61,775 nt of DNA from Syntrophomonas sp. UBA4922 (GTDB lineage Bacteria > Bacillota > Syntrophomonadia > Syntrophomonadales > Syntrophomonadaceae). This document shows, piece after piece, positions 8,339 through 16,159 of this stretch. Under the pieces are notes generated by a model that saw nothing but the letters and a program-made list of their open reading frames with translations, searched no databases and was not told where the DNA came from. The translations under genes and the position numbers were made by a program. The stretch covers positions 7,748 to 69,522 of the forward strand of contig DHBS01000048.1 in assembly GCA_002398825.1 (NCBI GenBank), given 5' to 3'. How positions within the stretch are numbered: position 1 is the stretch's first letter; the number at the start of each line of letters is the position of its first letter.

Positions 8339-9100
8339 ATGATGACGACAAGCGCCACCCTGAAAGGCTTGGTGTGTCTGATTACGGGGGCCTCCCGGGG
8401 CATTGGCAGGGCTATTGCCAGGGCTGTTTCCGGCGCCGGGGCTGCGGTAGCGGTTAACTACCATCAGTCTGAACAGGCCGCGCTGACCCTTGAAGACGAA
8501 CTGATAGCCGGCGGGGCGCAGGCTATGGCCATAAAAGCAGACGTGAGCAATGGCAGACTGGTTGAGGATATGTTCTTACGGGTAGAGGATCGACTGGGAC
8601 CGGTTGATCTGCTGGTCAACAATGCCGGCATTGCTTTTAAGGGCCTTCTGACCGATACCAGAGATGAGGATTGGGCGCGGCTGATGGCCGTTAACCTGAC
8701 CGGTCCGTTTCTATGCTCGCGCCGGGCCTTGCCGGCTATGATAAGCAAACGTTTCGGGCGCATTGTCAATATTGCCTCCATGCAAGGCGTATGCGGCGCA
8801 TCATGTGAGGCTGCCTACGCTGCTTCCAAAGGCGGGCTGATCGCCTTAAGCAAGTCACTGGCATCCGAGGTGGGGCCTTCGGGTATTACCGTGAATGCCA
8901 TTGCGCCAGGACCGGTCTTAACTGACATGCTGTGCCGGGATATGGATGAAGGGGAGATGGGCGACCTGCTTTCATTGCTGCCGGTGGGGCGATGGGGGCA
9001 GCCTGAAGACATCGCCCGGGCCTGCCTGTTTTTACTGTCCCCCCAGAATTCCTTTGTCAATGGAAGTGTTCTGGCTTTGGACGGAGGCTGGAAGGCTTGA
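8339..9100 (+). CDS. Short-chain dehydrogenase/reductase, FabG-like
   Basis: A classical 253-residue SDR. Visible are the cofactor motif TGASRGIG near residues 17-24, the NNAG motif near 95-98, a catalytic serine in NIASMQG, the YAASK catalytic pair near 159-163, and the C-terminal GSVLALDGGW typical of 3-oxoacyl-ACP reductases. It probably reduces a 3-oxoacyl group with NADPH or NADH, in fatty acid synthesis or in beta-oxidation-type metabolism. No other fab genes are adjacent, so the exact substrate is open. The map gene follows 22 bases downstream. Confidence 0.85.
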   Translation: MMTTSATLKGLVCLITGASRGIGRAIARAVSGAGAAVAVNYHQSEQAALTLEDELIAGGAQAMAIKADVSNGRLVEDMFLRVEDRLGPVDLLVNNAGIAFKGLLTDTRDEDWARLMAVNLTGPFLCSRRALPAMISKRFGRIVNIASMQGVCGASCEAAYAASKGGLIALSKSLASEVGPSGITVNAIAPGPVLTDMLCRDMDEGEMGDLLSLLPVGRWGQPEDIARACLFLLSPQNSFVNGSVLALDGGWKA

Positions 9101-9122
9101 TAGCGTCAATGGAGGTAATAAG

Positions 9123-9995
9123 ATGTTTTTCCGACGTATAAACAGAAATGATCCCTGCTGGTGCGGAAGTGGCAAAAAGTACAAGAAATGCCACATGGAA
9201 CAAGAACAAAAATTATATGAAATGAAGTTGCGCGGCATCCCGGTACCCGGTCCCGAGATCATAAAGAAACCAGAACAGATCGAGGGCATTCGCAGGGCCG
9301 GCCAGGTCAGTAAAACCATTCTTGATCAGCTGGAGCCGCTGATCAAGCCGGGAGTCTTGACTATAGAAATCGATCGGTTCGTTCATGATCAAACCATTAC
9401 CGCAGGCGGCGTACCGGCGACTTTGAATTATAAAGGTTTTCCCAGAAGCTGCTGCACTTCAGTGAACGAGGTGGTCTGCCATGGTATTCCGCAAGATTAC
9501 GCTTTAAAAGAGGGGGACATTGTAAATGTTGATGTCACCACTATTGTGGATGGTTTCTATGGTGATATCAGCCGTATGTACTTTGTCGGGGAGCCTTCCC
9601 CGCAAGCGCGCCAGCTGGTTGAGGTAACCCGGGAATGCCTTAATCTGGGTATAGAGCAGGTTAAACCTTGGAACCGCACCGGAGACATTGGGTATGCTAT
9701 CGAACAACACGCCAAGAAATTCGGTTATTCGGTAGTGCGCGATTATGGCGGCCATGGCATTGGATTGGGATTTCACGAGGATCCTTTTGTGCCTCATTAC
9801 GGCGGCCGCAACCGGGGCATGGTGTTGGTGCCCAACATGGTTTTTACCGTCGAACCCATGATAAATGCCGGGGACTACCGCTGTCGGGTGCTGGATGACG
9901 GATGGACTGCAGTTACTGCGGACGGTTCCCTGTCTGCACAATGGGAACAAACCGTAAGGGTTACGGAAACCGGGGTAGAAGTTTTGACCGCTTAA
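9123..9995 (+). CDS. map: Methionine aminopeptidase type I with N-terminal SEC-C zinc motif
   Basis: This metalloprotease removes the initiator methionine from new proteins. The first 25 residues form a SEC-C metal-binding motif (NDPCWCGSGKKYKKCH), an extension found in some clostridial and plant-type enzymes, probably for ribosome docking. The catalytic domain shows the expected ligands: DVTTIVDGFYGD (two Asp), GHGIGLGFHEDP (His), FTVEPM (Glu) and SAQWEQT (Glu). The start is the ATG after GGAGG at 9111; a much longer upstream frame overlaps the SDR gene and is not used. Confidence 0.93.
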   Translation: MFFRRINRNDPCWCGSGKKYKKCHMEQEQKLYEMKLRGIPVPGPEIIKKPEQIEGIRRAGQVSKTILDQLEPLIKPGVLTIEIDRFVHDQTITAGGVPATLNYKGFPRSCCTSVNEVVCHGIPQDYALKEGDIVNVDVTTIVDGFYGDISRMYFVGEPSPQARQLVEVTRECLNLGIEQVKPWNRTGDIGYAIEQHAKKFGYSVVRDYGGHGIGLGFHEDPFVPHYGGRNRGMVLVPNMVFTVEPMINAGDYRCRVLDDGWTAVTADGSLSAQWEQTVRVTETGVEVLTA

Positions 9996-10150
9996 GTGCG
10001 GTTCTTGTTGTCCGGTTTGATGAAAGGCTGCCGGCTCCGGGAGGGTTCTTGAAAGGGTCTAACTGGGGCCGGGAAAGCGTAAGTATTAAATGAAGATACC
10101 AATAGAGGCAGTTGGCGGCCATGATAAAGCCGACTAGGGGGAGGGTTGAA

Positions 10151-10615
10151 ATGAAGCCCAGACCGAGTAAGACCGATTACTATCTCAACATCGCTCTCGA
10201 TGTCGCATCCCGGGGCACCTGCCTGCGCAGGAATTACGGAGCGGTAATAGTCAAAGACGATGCGATCGTTTCTACCGGGTATAGCGGAGCAGCGCGGGGT
10301 TTACCCAATTGCTGTGACCTGGGGGTTTGTGAACGGGAAGCCCGGAATGTCCCCCAGGGGGAGCGCTATGAACTATGCCGCAGTGTCCATGCGGAAATGA
10401 ACGCCATAATCAATGCGGGAAGGGAGAAGACCATGGGGGCCACCCTTTATCTGGCCGGATATGACGTGAAAAGCGGGGAAGTCTTGGACGCGGACCCCTG
10501 CTTCTTGTGCAAAAGAATTATTTTAAACGCCGGTATTTATAAAGTCATCTGCCGCAGCGGGGATGGCACCTCCTGGGGGATAGTCCCAGAAGGGCACCCC
10601 AGCTACCATCAATAA
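10151..10615 (+). CDS. Deoxycytidylate deaminase family protein
   Basis: A zinc-dependent deaminase of about 154 residues. Zinc ligands and the catalytic glutamate are in SVHAEMNAI near residues 78-86 and in DADPCFLCKRI near 113-123. It belongs to the dCMP deaminase/ComEB group, which converts dCMP to dUMP for dTTP synthesis. An additional cysteine-rich stretch (LPNCCDLGVCERE) is typical of this group. The ATG at 10151 has a strong GGGGGAGG six bases upstream; the upstream TTG and ATG are less well placed. Confidence 0.88.
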   Translation: MKPRPSKTDYYLNIALDVASRGTCLRRNYGAVIVKDDAIVSTGYSGAARGLPNCCDLGVCEREARNVPQGERYELCRSVHAEMNAIINAGREKTMGATLYLAGYDVKSGEVLDADPCFLCKRIILNAGIYKVICRSGDGTSWGIVPEGHPSYHQ

Positions 10616-10623
10616 AAGTGGCC

Positions 10624-10644
10624 TTCCTGATCATACATCAGGAA
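10624..10644. terminator. Hairpin between convergent genes
   Basis: TTCCTGAT and ATCAGGAA form a perfect stem around CATAC between the convergent deaminase gene and the minus-strand small gene; it overlaps the stop codon of the latter. There is no strong T-run, so it is a weak terminator at best. Confidence 0.5.
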
Positions 10645-10991
10645 CGGGTAGCTTTATAAACGCTTTGCAACTGGGCTAAAGCGCTTTCATAGGTTACGAA
10701 CCAGGGCTTGCGCATCATGGCGATGGTCAGCCGCTGGGCTGTGGAGTCGTGTTGCACCCGGGCCATAAAATCCAATTTCGGCTTTCCTTTTTTGCTTCTC
10801 AGTACGACATGCCAGACTGAATCAGCCGCCTCGGGAACGTGCCAGGTTTGGATTTCATAGCCGTTTTCCCGGGCATATGCGCTTATGCGCCGGCGCATGA
10901 TGGCTTTCATAGCTGCCAGGCGCTTGCGGCTGACATGATCAAACACCTTTCTACTCATCTCTTCATCATCCTTCATTTTATTTCTATCCAT
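10638..10991 (-). CDS. Hypothetical protein
   Basis: An unrecognised protein of about 117 residues, rich in basic residues in its first half (KRLAAMKAIMRRRISAYARENGYEI) and mixed alpha/beta afterward. It has no signal peptide or membrane segment, and no known catalytic motif is visible. The start is uncertain: I chose the ATG giving MDRNKMKDDEE, but ATGs 5 and 11 codons later are also plausible, and an upstream start would overlap the regulator gene. It lies downstream of the PdxR-like gene on the same strand and may be its operon partner. Confidence 0.6.
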   Translation of the reverse strand: MDRNKMKDDEEMSRKVFDHVSRKRLAAMKAIMRRRISAYARENGYEIQTWHVPEAADSVWHVVLRSKKGKPKLDFMARVQHDSTAQRLTIAMMRKPWFVTYESALAQLQSVYKATRS

Positions 10992-11049
10992 TATATTCCT
11001 GAAGAGACAGATATGTTCACCAGATGCCCAGTGAAGTTCACCAAACACC

Positions 11050-12540
11050 TCACAGCAGCGGGCTGTAACGTTGACGCGGGTCAATGCCGGGGTTGGGTGA
11101 CATTTTCAACTGGCGGGCGATAATGGGTATGCCCTGGCTTATATCCTGTGCCGATAAAGCCGCAAAACTGAGCCGGAAGAAGCTGCTGTCACTGTTGTCG
11201 GGGTAAAAGTGGCTCCCCGGGGCGATCACCGCCTGATTGGCCAGGCAGGCTTCATAGAGCCGATTAGAGGATAGACCCGGCCGGCCTTGCACCCAGATGC
11301 AAAGACCGCCTTCAGGCTCCTGAAAGGTAACTCCGGGTGGGAAACTGCGCCGCATGGACTCTAAAATATGGCGGTAACGCTCCAGGTAGCATTTTTTCAT
11401 ATAGTCCAAATGAGTTTTCCACAAGCCCTGACGCAGATACAGGTCAAAGGCCCGCTGCAACAAACCGGAAGTGGATATATCCGCGATGTGCTTGGCCGCC
11501 ATCAACTGCGGCAGCAAATGCCGGGGCGCCAGCATAAAAGCCAGGCGCAATCCGGGCATAAGTATTTTTGAGAAGCTCTTAATATAAATCACCCGGTCGT
11601 CTTCATCCTGTTCTTTTAGAGCTCGTCGTTCCCGCCCGTCATAGGATAGTTCCGTAAAAGAATCGTCTTCAATCAAAACCACATTCCAGCGGCGGCAAAT
11701 ATCTAACAGGGCTGCCTGCTTTTGAGGGCTGTAACAGATGCCGGTTGGATTCTGGAAGTTGGTCATAACATACATCAGCTTGGGGTGATGTATACGTAGC
11801 TGCTTTTCTAAAGCCTCCAGGTCGATGCCGTCAGCCTGGAGGGGAATGGCCTGAATCTGAGCGCCCCTGGAACGGAAAGAAGCCAGTGCCCCCGTATAGG
11901 TGGGGCTTTCAGTGAATATCCGGTCCCCCGGAACGATCAGGGAGCGGGCGATGATGTCGATGCCCTGCTGCGCCCCAGATATGACCTGTATAGCTTCGGC
12001 ATCGTAGTTTATGCCTCTTTGAGACAGATAGGCGGCCACACTGCAGCGCAGCGGGTAGTAGCCCTGACTTTCCTGATACCCGAAAGCTTCACCGCGATCC
12101 CGGTTCAACACCTGATTTATTATGGATTGAAAGTCATCAACCGGAAACAGTTCTGCGTCCGGGGTAAGGGTGGCGAAATTGACGGCCTCCGGCGGTACCG
12201 GCACCTGCCAGTTGTCGGGGACGTCAGGGGTAAACTCCGGAGGGACGGCTGTGCCAGGGGGTGCAGAAATGGTCTGGGCGGCCTCTGCGGGATAAGAAAC
12301 AAAAGTACCCTTGCCCACCCGGGCTATTACCAGTCCTTCTCTTTCCAGACAGCGAAAGGCCTGTACCACCGTTACCGTATTAACCCCCAGCCGGGACGCC
12401 AGGCTGCGGATAGGGGGCAGTTTTTGGCCGTTCTCCAGCTGCCCCGACAATATGGTATTTTTAATCTGCAGGTAAAGCTGCTGGTACAATGGCAGGGGAT
12501 GGTCGCGCTGTAATTGTATCGATACATAGGGGTCAAACAC
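11050..12540 (-). CDS. pdxR: MocR/PdxR-type regulator (GntR HTH fused to aminotransferase domain)
   Basis: Residues 1-75 form a GntR-type winged helix (LPLYQQLYLQIKNTILSG, then LASRLGVNTVTVVQAFRCLEREGLV). The remaining 400 residues resemble a class I aminotransferase, with the PLP lysine in YIKSFSKILMPGLRLA. Such regulators sense PLP and control vitamin B6 synthesis. It is divergent from pdxS, and identical palindromes sit in its own first codons and next to the pdxS promoter, which strongly supports that role here. The start is a GTG after GAGGTGA. The gene symbol is inferred from context. Confidence 0.88.
   Translation of the reverse strand: MFDPYVSIQLQRDHPLPLYQQLYLQIKNTILSGQLENGQKLPPIRSLASRLGVNTVTVVQAFRCLEREGLVIARVGKGTFVSYPAEAAQTISAPPGTAVPPEFTPDVPDNWQVPVPPEAVNFATLTPDAELFPVDDFQSIINQVLNRDRGEAFGYQESQGYYPLRCSVAAYLSQRGINYDAEAIQVISGAQQGIDIIARSLIVPGDRIFTESPTYTGALASFRSRGAQIQAIPLQADGIDLEALEKQLRIHHPKLMYVMTNFQNPTGICYSPQKQAALLDICRRWNVVLIEDDSFTELSYDGRERRALKEQDEDDRVIYIKSFSKILMPGLRLAFMLAPRHLLPQLMAAKHIADISTSGLLQRAFDLYLRQGLWKTHLDYMKKCYLERYRHILESMRRSFPPGVTFQEPEGGLCIWVQGRPGLSSNRLYEACLANQAVIAPGSHFYPDNSDSSFFRLSFAALSAQDISQGIPIIARQLKMSPNPGIDPRQRYSPLL
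12512..12528. promoter_or_regulatory. PdxR operator copy 1
   Basis: AATTGTATCGATACATA, containing the perfect palindrome TGTATCGATACA, lies within the first ten codons of the regulator gene. An identical 17-base copy lies 97 bases away by pdxS, so the pair is a likely binding site for the regulator. Confidence 0.75.
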
Positions 12541-12608
12541 GGATAATCACCTCGTTGACACTGAATTAACGGTGTGCAATAATATATTCGTTATAAACTA
12601 TAATCGAT

Positions 12609-12625
12609 AATTGTATCGATACATA
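12609..12625. promoter_or_regulatory. PdxR operator copy 2, next to pdxS promoter
   Basis: The second identical AATTGTATCGATACATA lies about 45 bases upstream of the pdxS ATG and overlaps the presumed pdxS promoter (TATAAC/TATGAT follow at 12632-12641). Binding here could activate or repress pdxST according to PLP level. Confidence 0.75.
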
Positions 12626-12667
12626 CAGTATAACATATGATATAAGACATACAAGGGAGGAACCAAA

Positions 12668-13540
12668 ATGGAGGAAAGATACAGCCTCAACAAGAACCTG
12701 GCTCAAATGCTTAAAGGCGGAGTCATCATGGACGTAACCAATGTAGAACAGGCACTGATAGCCGAGAAGGCAGGCGCCGTCGCGGTTATGGCCCTGGAAA
12801 GAGTGCCGGCCGATATCCGCAAACAGGGCGGCGTTGCCCGCATGTCTGATCCTACCATGATAAAGCAGATAAAAGCAGCCGTAACCATACCGGTAATGGC
12901 CAAGGTAAGAATCGGCCACTTTGTGGAAGCGCAGATTCTGGAGGCCATCGGCATTGACTATATAGATGAGAGCGAAGTCTTAACCCCGGCTGACGATATG
13001 TTTCATATCGACAAACGGAGCTTTAAGATTCCCTTTGTGTGCGGAGCCAGAAATCTGGGCGAAGCCCTGCGGCGCATTGGCGAAGGCGCCGCTATGATTC
13101 GTACCAAAGGTGAAGCCGGAACCGGAAACGTAGTTGAAGCGGTGCGCCATATGCGCCAGATCATGGCTGAAATCAGGCAGGTGCAAATGCTCCCCAGCGA
13201 AGAGCGCATGACCTTTGCCAAAGAGATCGGCGCTCCTTTTGACCTGGTGGAATATGTCGCGGAACGTAAGAAACTGCCGGTAGTCAATTTTGCGGCAGGC
13301 GGAATCGCAACTCCGGCGGATGCCGCCTTGATGATGCAGTTAGGCTGCGACGGCATTTTTGTCGGCTCCGGCATTTTTAAATCCGAGGATCCTGCCCGCA
13401 GAGCCCAGGCTATAGTTAAAGCCACCACCTACTATAATGATCCGGCGGTATTGGCTGAGGTATCGGCCGGCTTAGGCGAAGCCATGGCTGGACTAGAGAT
13501 TGATAAACTGCAAGATCAATATGCACAGCGGGGATGGTAA
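12668..13540 (+). CDS. pdxS: Pyridoxal 5'-phosphate synthase, PdxS subunit
   Basis: PdxS condenses ribose 5-phosphate, glyceraldehyde 3-phosphate and ammonia to PLP as a dodecameric TIM barrel. The 290-residue sequence is highly conserved: KGGVIMDVTNVEQA (with the catalytic Asp), VMALERVPADIR, PVMAKVRIGHFVEAQ (catalytic Lys), YIDESEVLTPAD, and GEAGTGN for phosphate binding. GGGAGG precedes the ATG. pdxT follows immediately, making the usual two-gene operon. Confidence 0.98.
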   Translation: MEERYSLNKNLAQMLKGGVIMDVTNVEQALIAEKAGAVAVMALERVPADIRKQGGVARMSDPTMIKQIKAAVTIPVMAKVRIGHFVEAQILEAIGIDYIDESEVLTPADDMFHIDKRSFKIPFVCGARNLGEALRRIGEGAAMIRTKGEAGTGNVVEAVRHMRQIMAEIRQVQMLPSEERMTFAKEIGAPFDLVEYVAERKKLPVVNFAAGGIATPADAALMMQLGCDGIFVGSGIFKSEDPARRAQAIVKATTYYNDPAVLAEVSAGLGEAMAGLEIDKLQDQYAQRGW

Positions 13541-13541
13541 G

Positions 13542-14123
13542 ATGACCACTATTGGAGTGCTATCGTTACAGGGAGCGGTGGCCGAACACCTGGAATGCCT
13601 GAACAGCCTCGGCAATGTGCGGGGTTTGGCGGTTAATACCAGGGCACAGCTGGAAAGAGTAGATGCTTTAATCATGCCGGGCGGTGAGAGCACCACCATG
13701 GGCAAGCTGCTTATGGAGTATGACTTGAAGCAGCCCCTTCAGGACCGCATCAAAGAGGGTATGCCGGTGTGGGGCACCTGCGCGGGTATGATACTTTTAG
13801 CCAATCAGATTGTGAATCAGGACTGGACTTATTTGAATGTGCTGGATGTAGCCGTGCGCCGCAACGCTTATGGCAGCCAGCTGGACAGTTTCGAGACCCG
13901 GGCGGTAGTGGACCAAGTGTCCCCTGAGCCTTTTCCGCTGGTTTTTATCAGAGCCCCGTATATCGAACAAGTTGGGCCTGAGGTCGAAGTCCTGCTGCGT
14001 CTGGAAGGCCATGTTGTGGCGGTAAAACAGCAAAACATCCTGGCTACTGCTTTTCATCCTGAACTCACCGGCGATTTGCGCTTTCATCAATTCTTTGCCA
14101 ATATGCTCCAGGGGGCTGCTTAA
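13542..14123 (+). CDS. pdxT: Pyridoxal 5'-phosphate synthase glutaminase, PdxT subunit
   Basis: PdxT hydrolyses glutamine and channels ammonia to PdxS. The class I glutaminase triad is visible: Cys in VWGTCAGMIL near residue 79, and His/Glu in AFHPELTGD near 170-177. The N-terminal GVLSLQGAVAEHLE and PGGESTTM loops are typical. The start is the ATG two bases after the pdxS stop region; a longer frame beginning inside pdxS is not used because the family starts with this motif. A GGGCTG/CAGCCC hairpin overlaps the stop codon (about 14114-14131). Confidence 0.97.
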   Translation: MTTIGVLSLQGAVAEHLECLNSLGNVRGLAVNTRAQLERVDALIMPGGESTTMGKLLMEYDLKQPLQDRIKEGMPVWGTCAGMILLANQIVNQDWTYLNVLDVAVRRNAYGSQLDSFETRAVVDQVSPEPFPLVFIRAPYIEQVGPEVEVLLRLEGHVVAVKQQNILATAFHPELTGDLRFHQFFANMLQGAA

Positions 14124-14168
14124 AAACAGCCCTCAGAGATACGAGGACGTTTGTTTACCTGAGACTAG

Positions 14169-14216
14169 GGGGCGTTTCGTTTGTTTATCCGGAGGGATAA
14201 GCAAACGAAACGCCCC
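14169..14216. repeat. Near-perfect 22-bp inverted repeat
   Basis: GGGGCGTTTCGTTTGTTTAT and the following CC form one arm; the other arm pairs over all 22 positions with one G-U pair, around a 4-base GGAG loop. There is no T-run after it, so it is not a typical terminator. It lies between pdxT and the nuo regulatory region and could be an mRNA 3'-end stabiliser, a small mobile element footprint or an insulating structure. Confidence 0.85.
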
Positions 14217-14244
14217 GATGATTTTATCAACACTGTTACAAAAA

Positions 14245-14262
14245 TGTCGCAGAACTGTCACA
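14245..14262. promoter_or_regulatory. Putative enhancer (activator) site of the nuo sigma-54 promoter
   Basis: TGTCGCA-GAAC-TGTCACA is a 7-4-7 imperfect palindrome about 220 bases upstream of the -24/-12 element at 14482. The same architecture occurs before three other sigma-54 promoters in this window, so it is a likely binding site of a shared activator. A further TGTTACA half-site lies at about 14234-14240. Confidence 0.6.
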
Positions 14263-14481
14263 ATTTCGAACGGTTTTATGCCTCCGGAATGTCTCGAACT
14301 GCAATATTATTCGTGATTTATTCCTTGATGGGAGCGGATATCGCCAGAACAGTTATCTTTGGCAAGGTTTTAATCAGCTTTGCCCTCAAAGACATTTAAC
14401 TTGCTAATCCTCATTTGTCAGGCTATTTCTGCTATGTGGTGCGGGATTCCTCCTCGATCAGCTTTATACCATCCCCTGGTT

Positions 14482-14497
14482 TGGCATAAAGCTTGCA
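14482..14497 (+). promoter_or_regulatory. Sigma-54 promoter upstream of nuo operon
   Basis: TGGCAT-A-AAGC-TTGCA matches the -24/-12 consensus TGGCAY-R-N4-TTGCW at every position. It lies about 335 bases before nuoA, leaving a long AT-rich leader. Confidence 0.75.
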
Positions 14498-14625
14498 TAA
14501 TGTTTTACGTGGGCTCATTTCAGATTCTTAAAATCCGGTAAAAAGAATTTCAATTCCAGGGGGCAAAACCATTCCTGATTGGCATAGTTTGCCAAAATTA
14601 TAGCTTTTCTGATAAGCTTAAAATT

Positions 14626-14813
14626 GTATTGATACTTTTATTTACTCATGAAAACTCTACATATAGTATTCATACTGGTTATGAAAAAACATGTGAAATG
14701 TTTAGCATAATCGCTAACGGCCTGAACAAACAATAGAACTATTTTAAAATATTGCTAATACTAAATCTGAATCACTTTTTGGTAATGCTGATTCTAAACT
14801 GGTTCAGAATCAG
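14626..14813. promoter_or_regulatory. AT-rich nuo leader with repeated palindromes
   Basis: Two near-identical palindromes, GTATTGATAC at 14626 and GTATTCATAC at 14666, are spaced exactly 40 bases apart, about four helical turns. A further stem, CTGATTCT with AGAATCAG around ten bases, lies at 14788-14813 just before the nuoA ribosome site. These could be sites for a second regulator or a housekeeping promoter region. TTGGCA/TGCCAA at about 14575-14591 is another inverted repeat in this leader. Confidence 0.5.
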
Positions 14814-14833
14814 TTTGAAGGAGGCCTAAACAG

Positions 14834-15190
14834 ATGTCTGATCAAGCGACCCTCGGTATTTTCCTGTTGTTAACCCTGGCTTTCCCGGTAGGGGCTATGG
14901 TCGCCGCCCGGCTTTTTCGGGCCAAGCCCCGGCCATCTCAGGAGAAGCTGCTGCCCTATGAGTGCGGCGTAGACACCAAAGGACCCAGCTGGATGCGCTA
15001 CCGGGTCAACTATTTCTTATATGCCCTGGTATTCCTGGCTTTCGATGTTGAAACCATTTTTCTGTTTCCCTGGGCGGTAAAGTTTCAGCAGTTGGGCTTA
15101 TTTGCGTTTATTGAGATGATCATCTTTATCGCCATTTTATTGGTAGGTCTGTGGTATGCCTGGAAGGAAGGTGCGCTGAAATGGTATTAA
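14834..15190 (+). CDS. nuoA: Complex I subunit NuoA
   Basis: A 118-residue membrane subunit with three hydrophobic helices. The conserved loop KLLPYECGVDTKGPSWMRYRVNYFLYALVFLAFDVETIFLFPW is the strongest family signature; its ECG cysteine is the one exposed in the active/deactive switch of mitochondrial ND3. AAGGAGG precedes the ATG. It overlaps nuoB by 10 bases and begins an operon of eleven genes. Confidence 0.96.
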   Translation: MSDQATLGIFLLLTLAFPVGAMVAARLFRAKPRPSQEKLLPYECGVDTKGPSWMRYRVNYFLYALVFLAFDVETIFLFPWAVKFQQLGLFAFIEMIIFIAILLVGLWYAWKEGALKWY

Positions 15191-15687
15191 ACGAGGCTGA
15201 TACCCGGGATGGCAGCAGTGATGTTGAACAGCTGGAGAAGCACAATATTATCGTTACCACTCTGGAGAAGATTTGGAATTGGAGTCGGGCCCGATCTTTT
15301 TGGCCGCTGTCCTATGGCTGCAATTGCTGCCCGATTGAAATGATGGCTTCAGGAGCGGCCCGGTTTGATATTGCCCGCTATGGTTATGAGGTTTTTCGGG
15401 CTTCGCCCAGGCAGGCTGACTTGCTCATAGTGGCCGGCCCCATCACGTTAAAAATGGCGCCGGTGGTAAAAAGGGTCTATGAGCAGATGCCTTCACCCAA
15501 ATGGGTGTTGGCTATGGGCAATTGCGCCACCAGCGGGGGACCTTTTCGGGATGGCTACAGTATTCTCCCCGGAGCCGATACTCTGTTCAAAGTGGATATA
15601 TTTGTGCCCGGGTGCCCTCCCCGGCCAGAAGCCTTGTTTCACGGGCTCTTGGAATTAAAAAAGAAAGTGGAGCGGGGTGATTACTGA
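15181..15687 (+). CDS. nuoB: Complex I subunit NuoB (cluster N2)
   Basis: NuoB carries the terminal [4Fe-4S] cluster N2, which passes electrons to quinone. Cluster ligands are visible in YGCNCCPIEMM (tandem cysteines), GNCATSGGPF and VPGCPPRPE. The ATG at 15181 lies within the end of nuoA and has AAGGAAGG upstream; an earlier in-frame start would extend deep into nuoA. Length of 168 residues is normal for the family. Confidence 0.97.
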   Translation: MVLNEADTRDGSSDVEQLEKHNIIVTTLEKIWNWSRARSFWPLSYGCNCCPIEMMASGAARFDIARYGYEVFRASPRQADLLIVAGPITLKMAPVVKRVYEQMPSPKWVLAMGNCATSGGPFRDGYSILPGADTLFKVDIFVPGCPPRPEALFHGLLELKKKVERGDY

Positions 15688-15688
15688 T

Positions 15689-16156
15689 ATGGCAGAGGAG
15701 TCTAATACTGCTAAGGACAACCATATGGCAGAGCTGGCCGCTGCTCTTAATGAGCGGTTTAAACCTTTGGAAGTGAACTATGACCAGTATTTCGCCTATC
15801 TCAAGATAGAGCCTGGGGCCCTTCCTGCAGTTATGCAGTCTCTCTATGATGATTGGGGCATGAACTACCTGGGCAACTTGGATGCCGTAGACTATGGGGA
15901 AGAATTCGAAGTGGTATACCACCTCTACGGGATTCCGGCCCATGATAAAAAGATTGCTGTCAAGGTGAGGGTTCCGCGCCAGAATCCTAGTGTACCTTCA
16001 CTTATCGCCATATATCCTACCGCTGACTGGCAGGAAAGGGAGGCTTATGATCTGATGGGGATTCAGTTTACTGATCATCCCAACCTGGTCAGGGTTTTGC
16101 TTCCTGATGACTTCAGCGGTCATCCCCTGCGCAAAGACTTCGGGAAGGGGGTTTGA
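15689..16156 (+). CDS. nuoC: Complex I subunit NuoC (30 kDa type)
   Basis: About 155 residues with the family hallmark YPTADWQEREAYDLMGIQFTDHPNLVRVLLPDDFSGHPLRKDF in the C-terminal third. It is a peripheral-arm scaffold that contacts NuoD and NuoB. It is a separate gene, not fused to nuoD. The start could be the ATG at 15689 or a GTG four codons earlier overlapping nuoB; the ATG is preferred. Confidence 0.95.
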   Translation: MAEESNTAKDNHMAELAAALNERFKPLEVNYDQYFAYLKIEPGALPAVMQSLYDDWGMNYLGNLDAVDYGEEFEVVYHLYGIPAHDKKIAVKVRVPRQNPSVPSLIAIYPTADWQEREAYDLMGIQFTDHPNLVRVLLPDDFSGHPLRKDFGKGV

Positions 16157-16159
16157 GGC

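Noticed and set aside
8946..9122. Upstream extension of methionine aminopeptidase
   Set aside because: The extension overlaps the SDR gene in another frame; a strong ribosome site and the SEC-C motif define the start at 9123.
14571..14592. TTGGCATAGTTTGCC as a second sigma-54 promoter for nuo
   Set aside because: The GG-to-GC spacing is 8, not 10; it is better read as the inverted repeat TTGGCA/TGCCAA.
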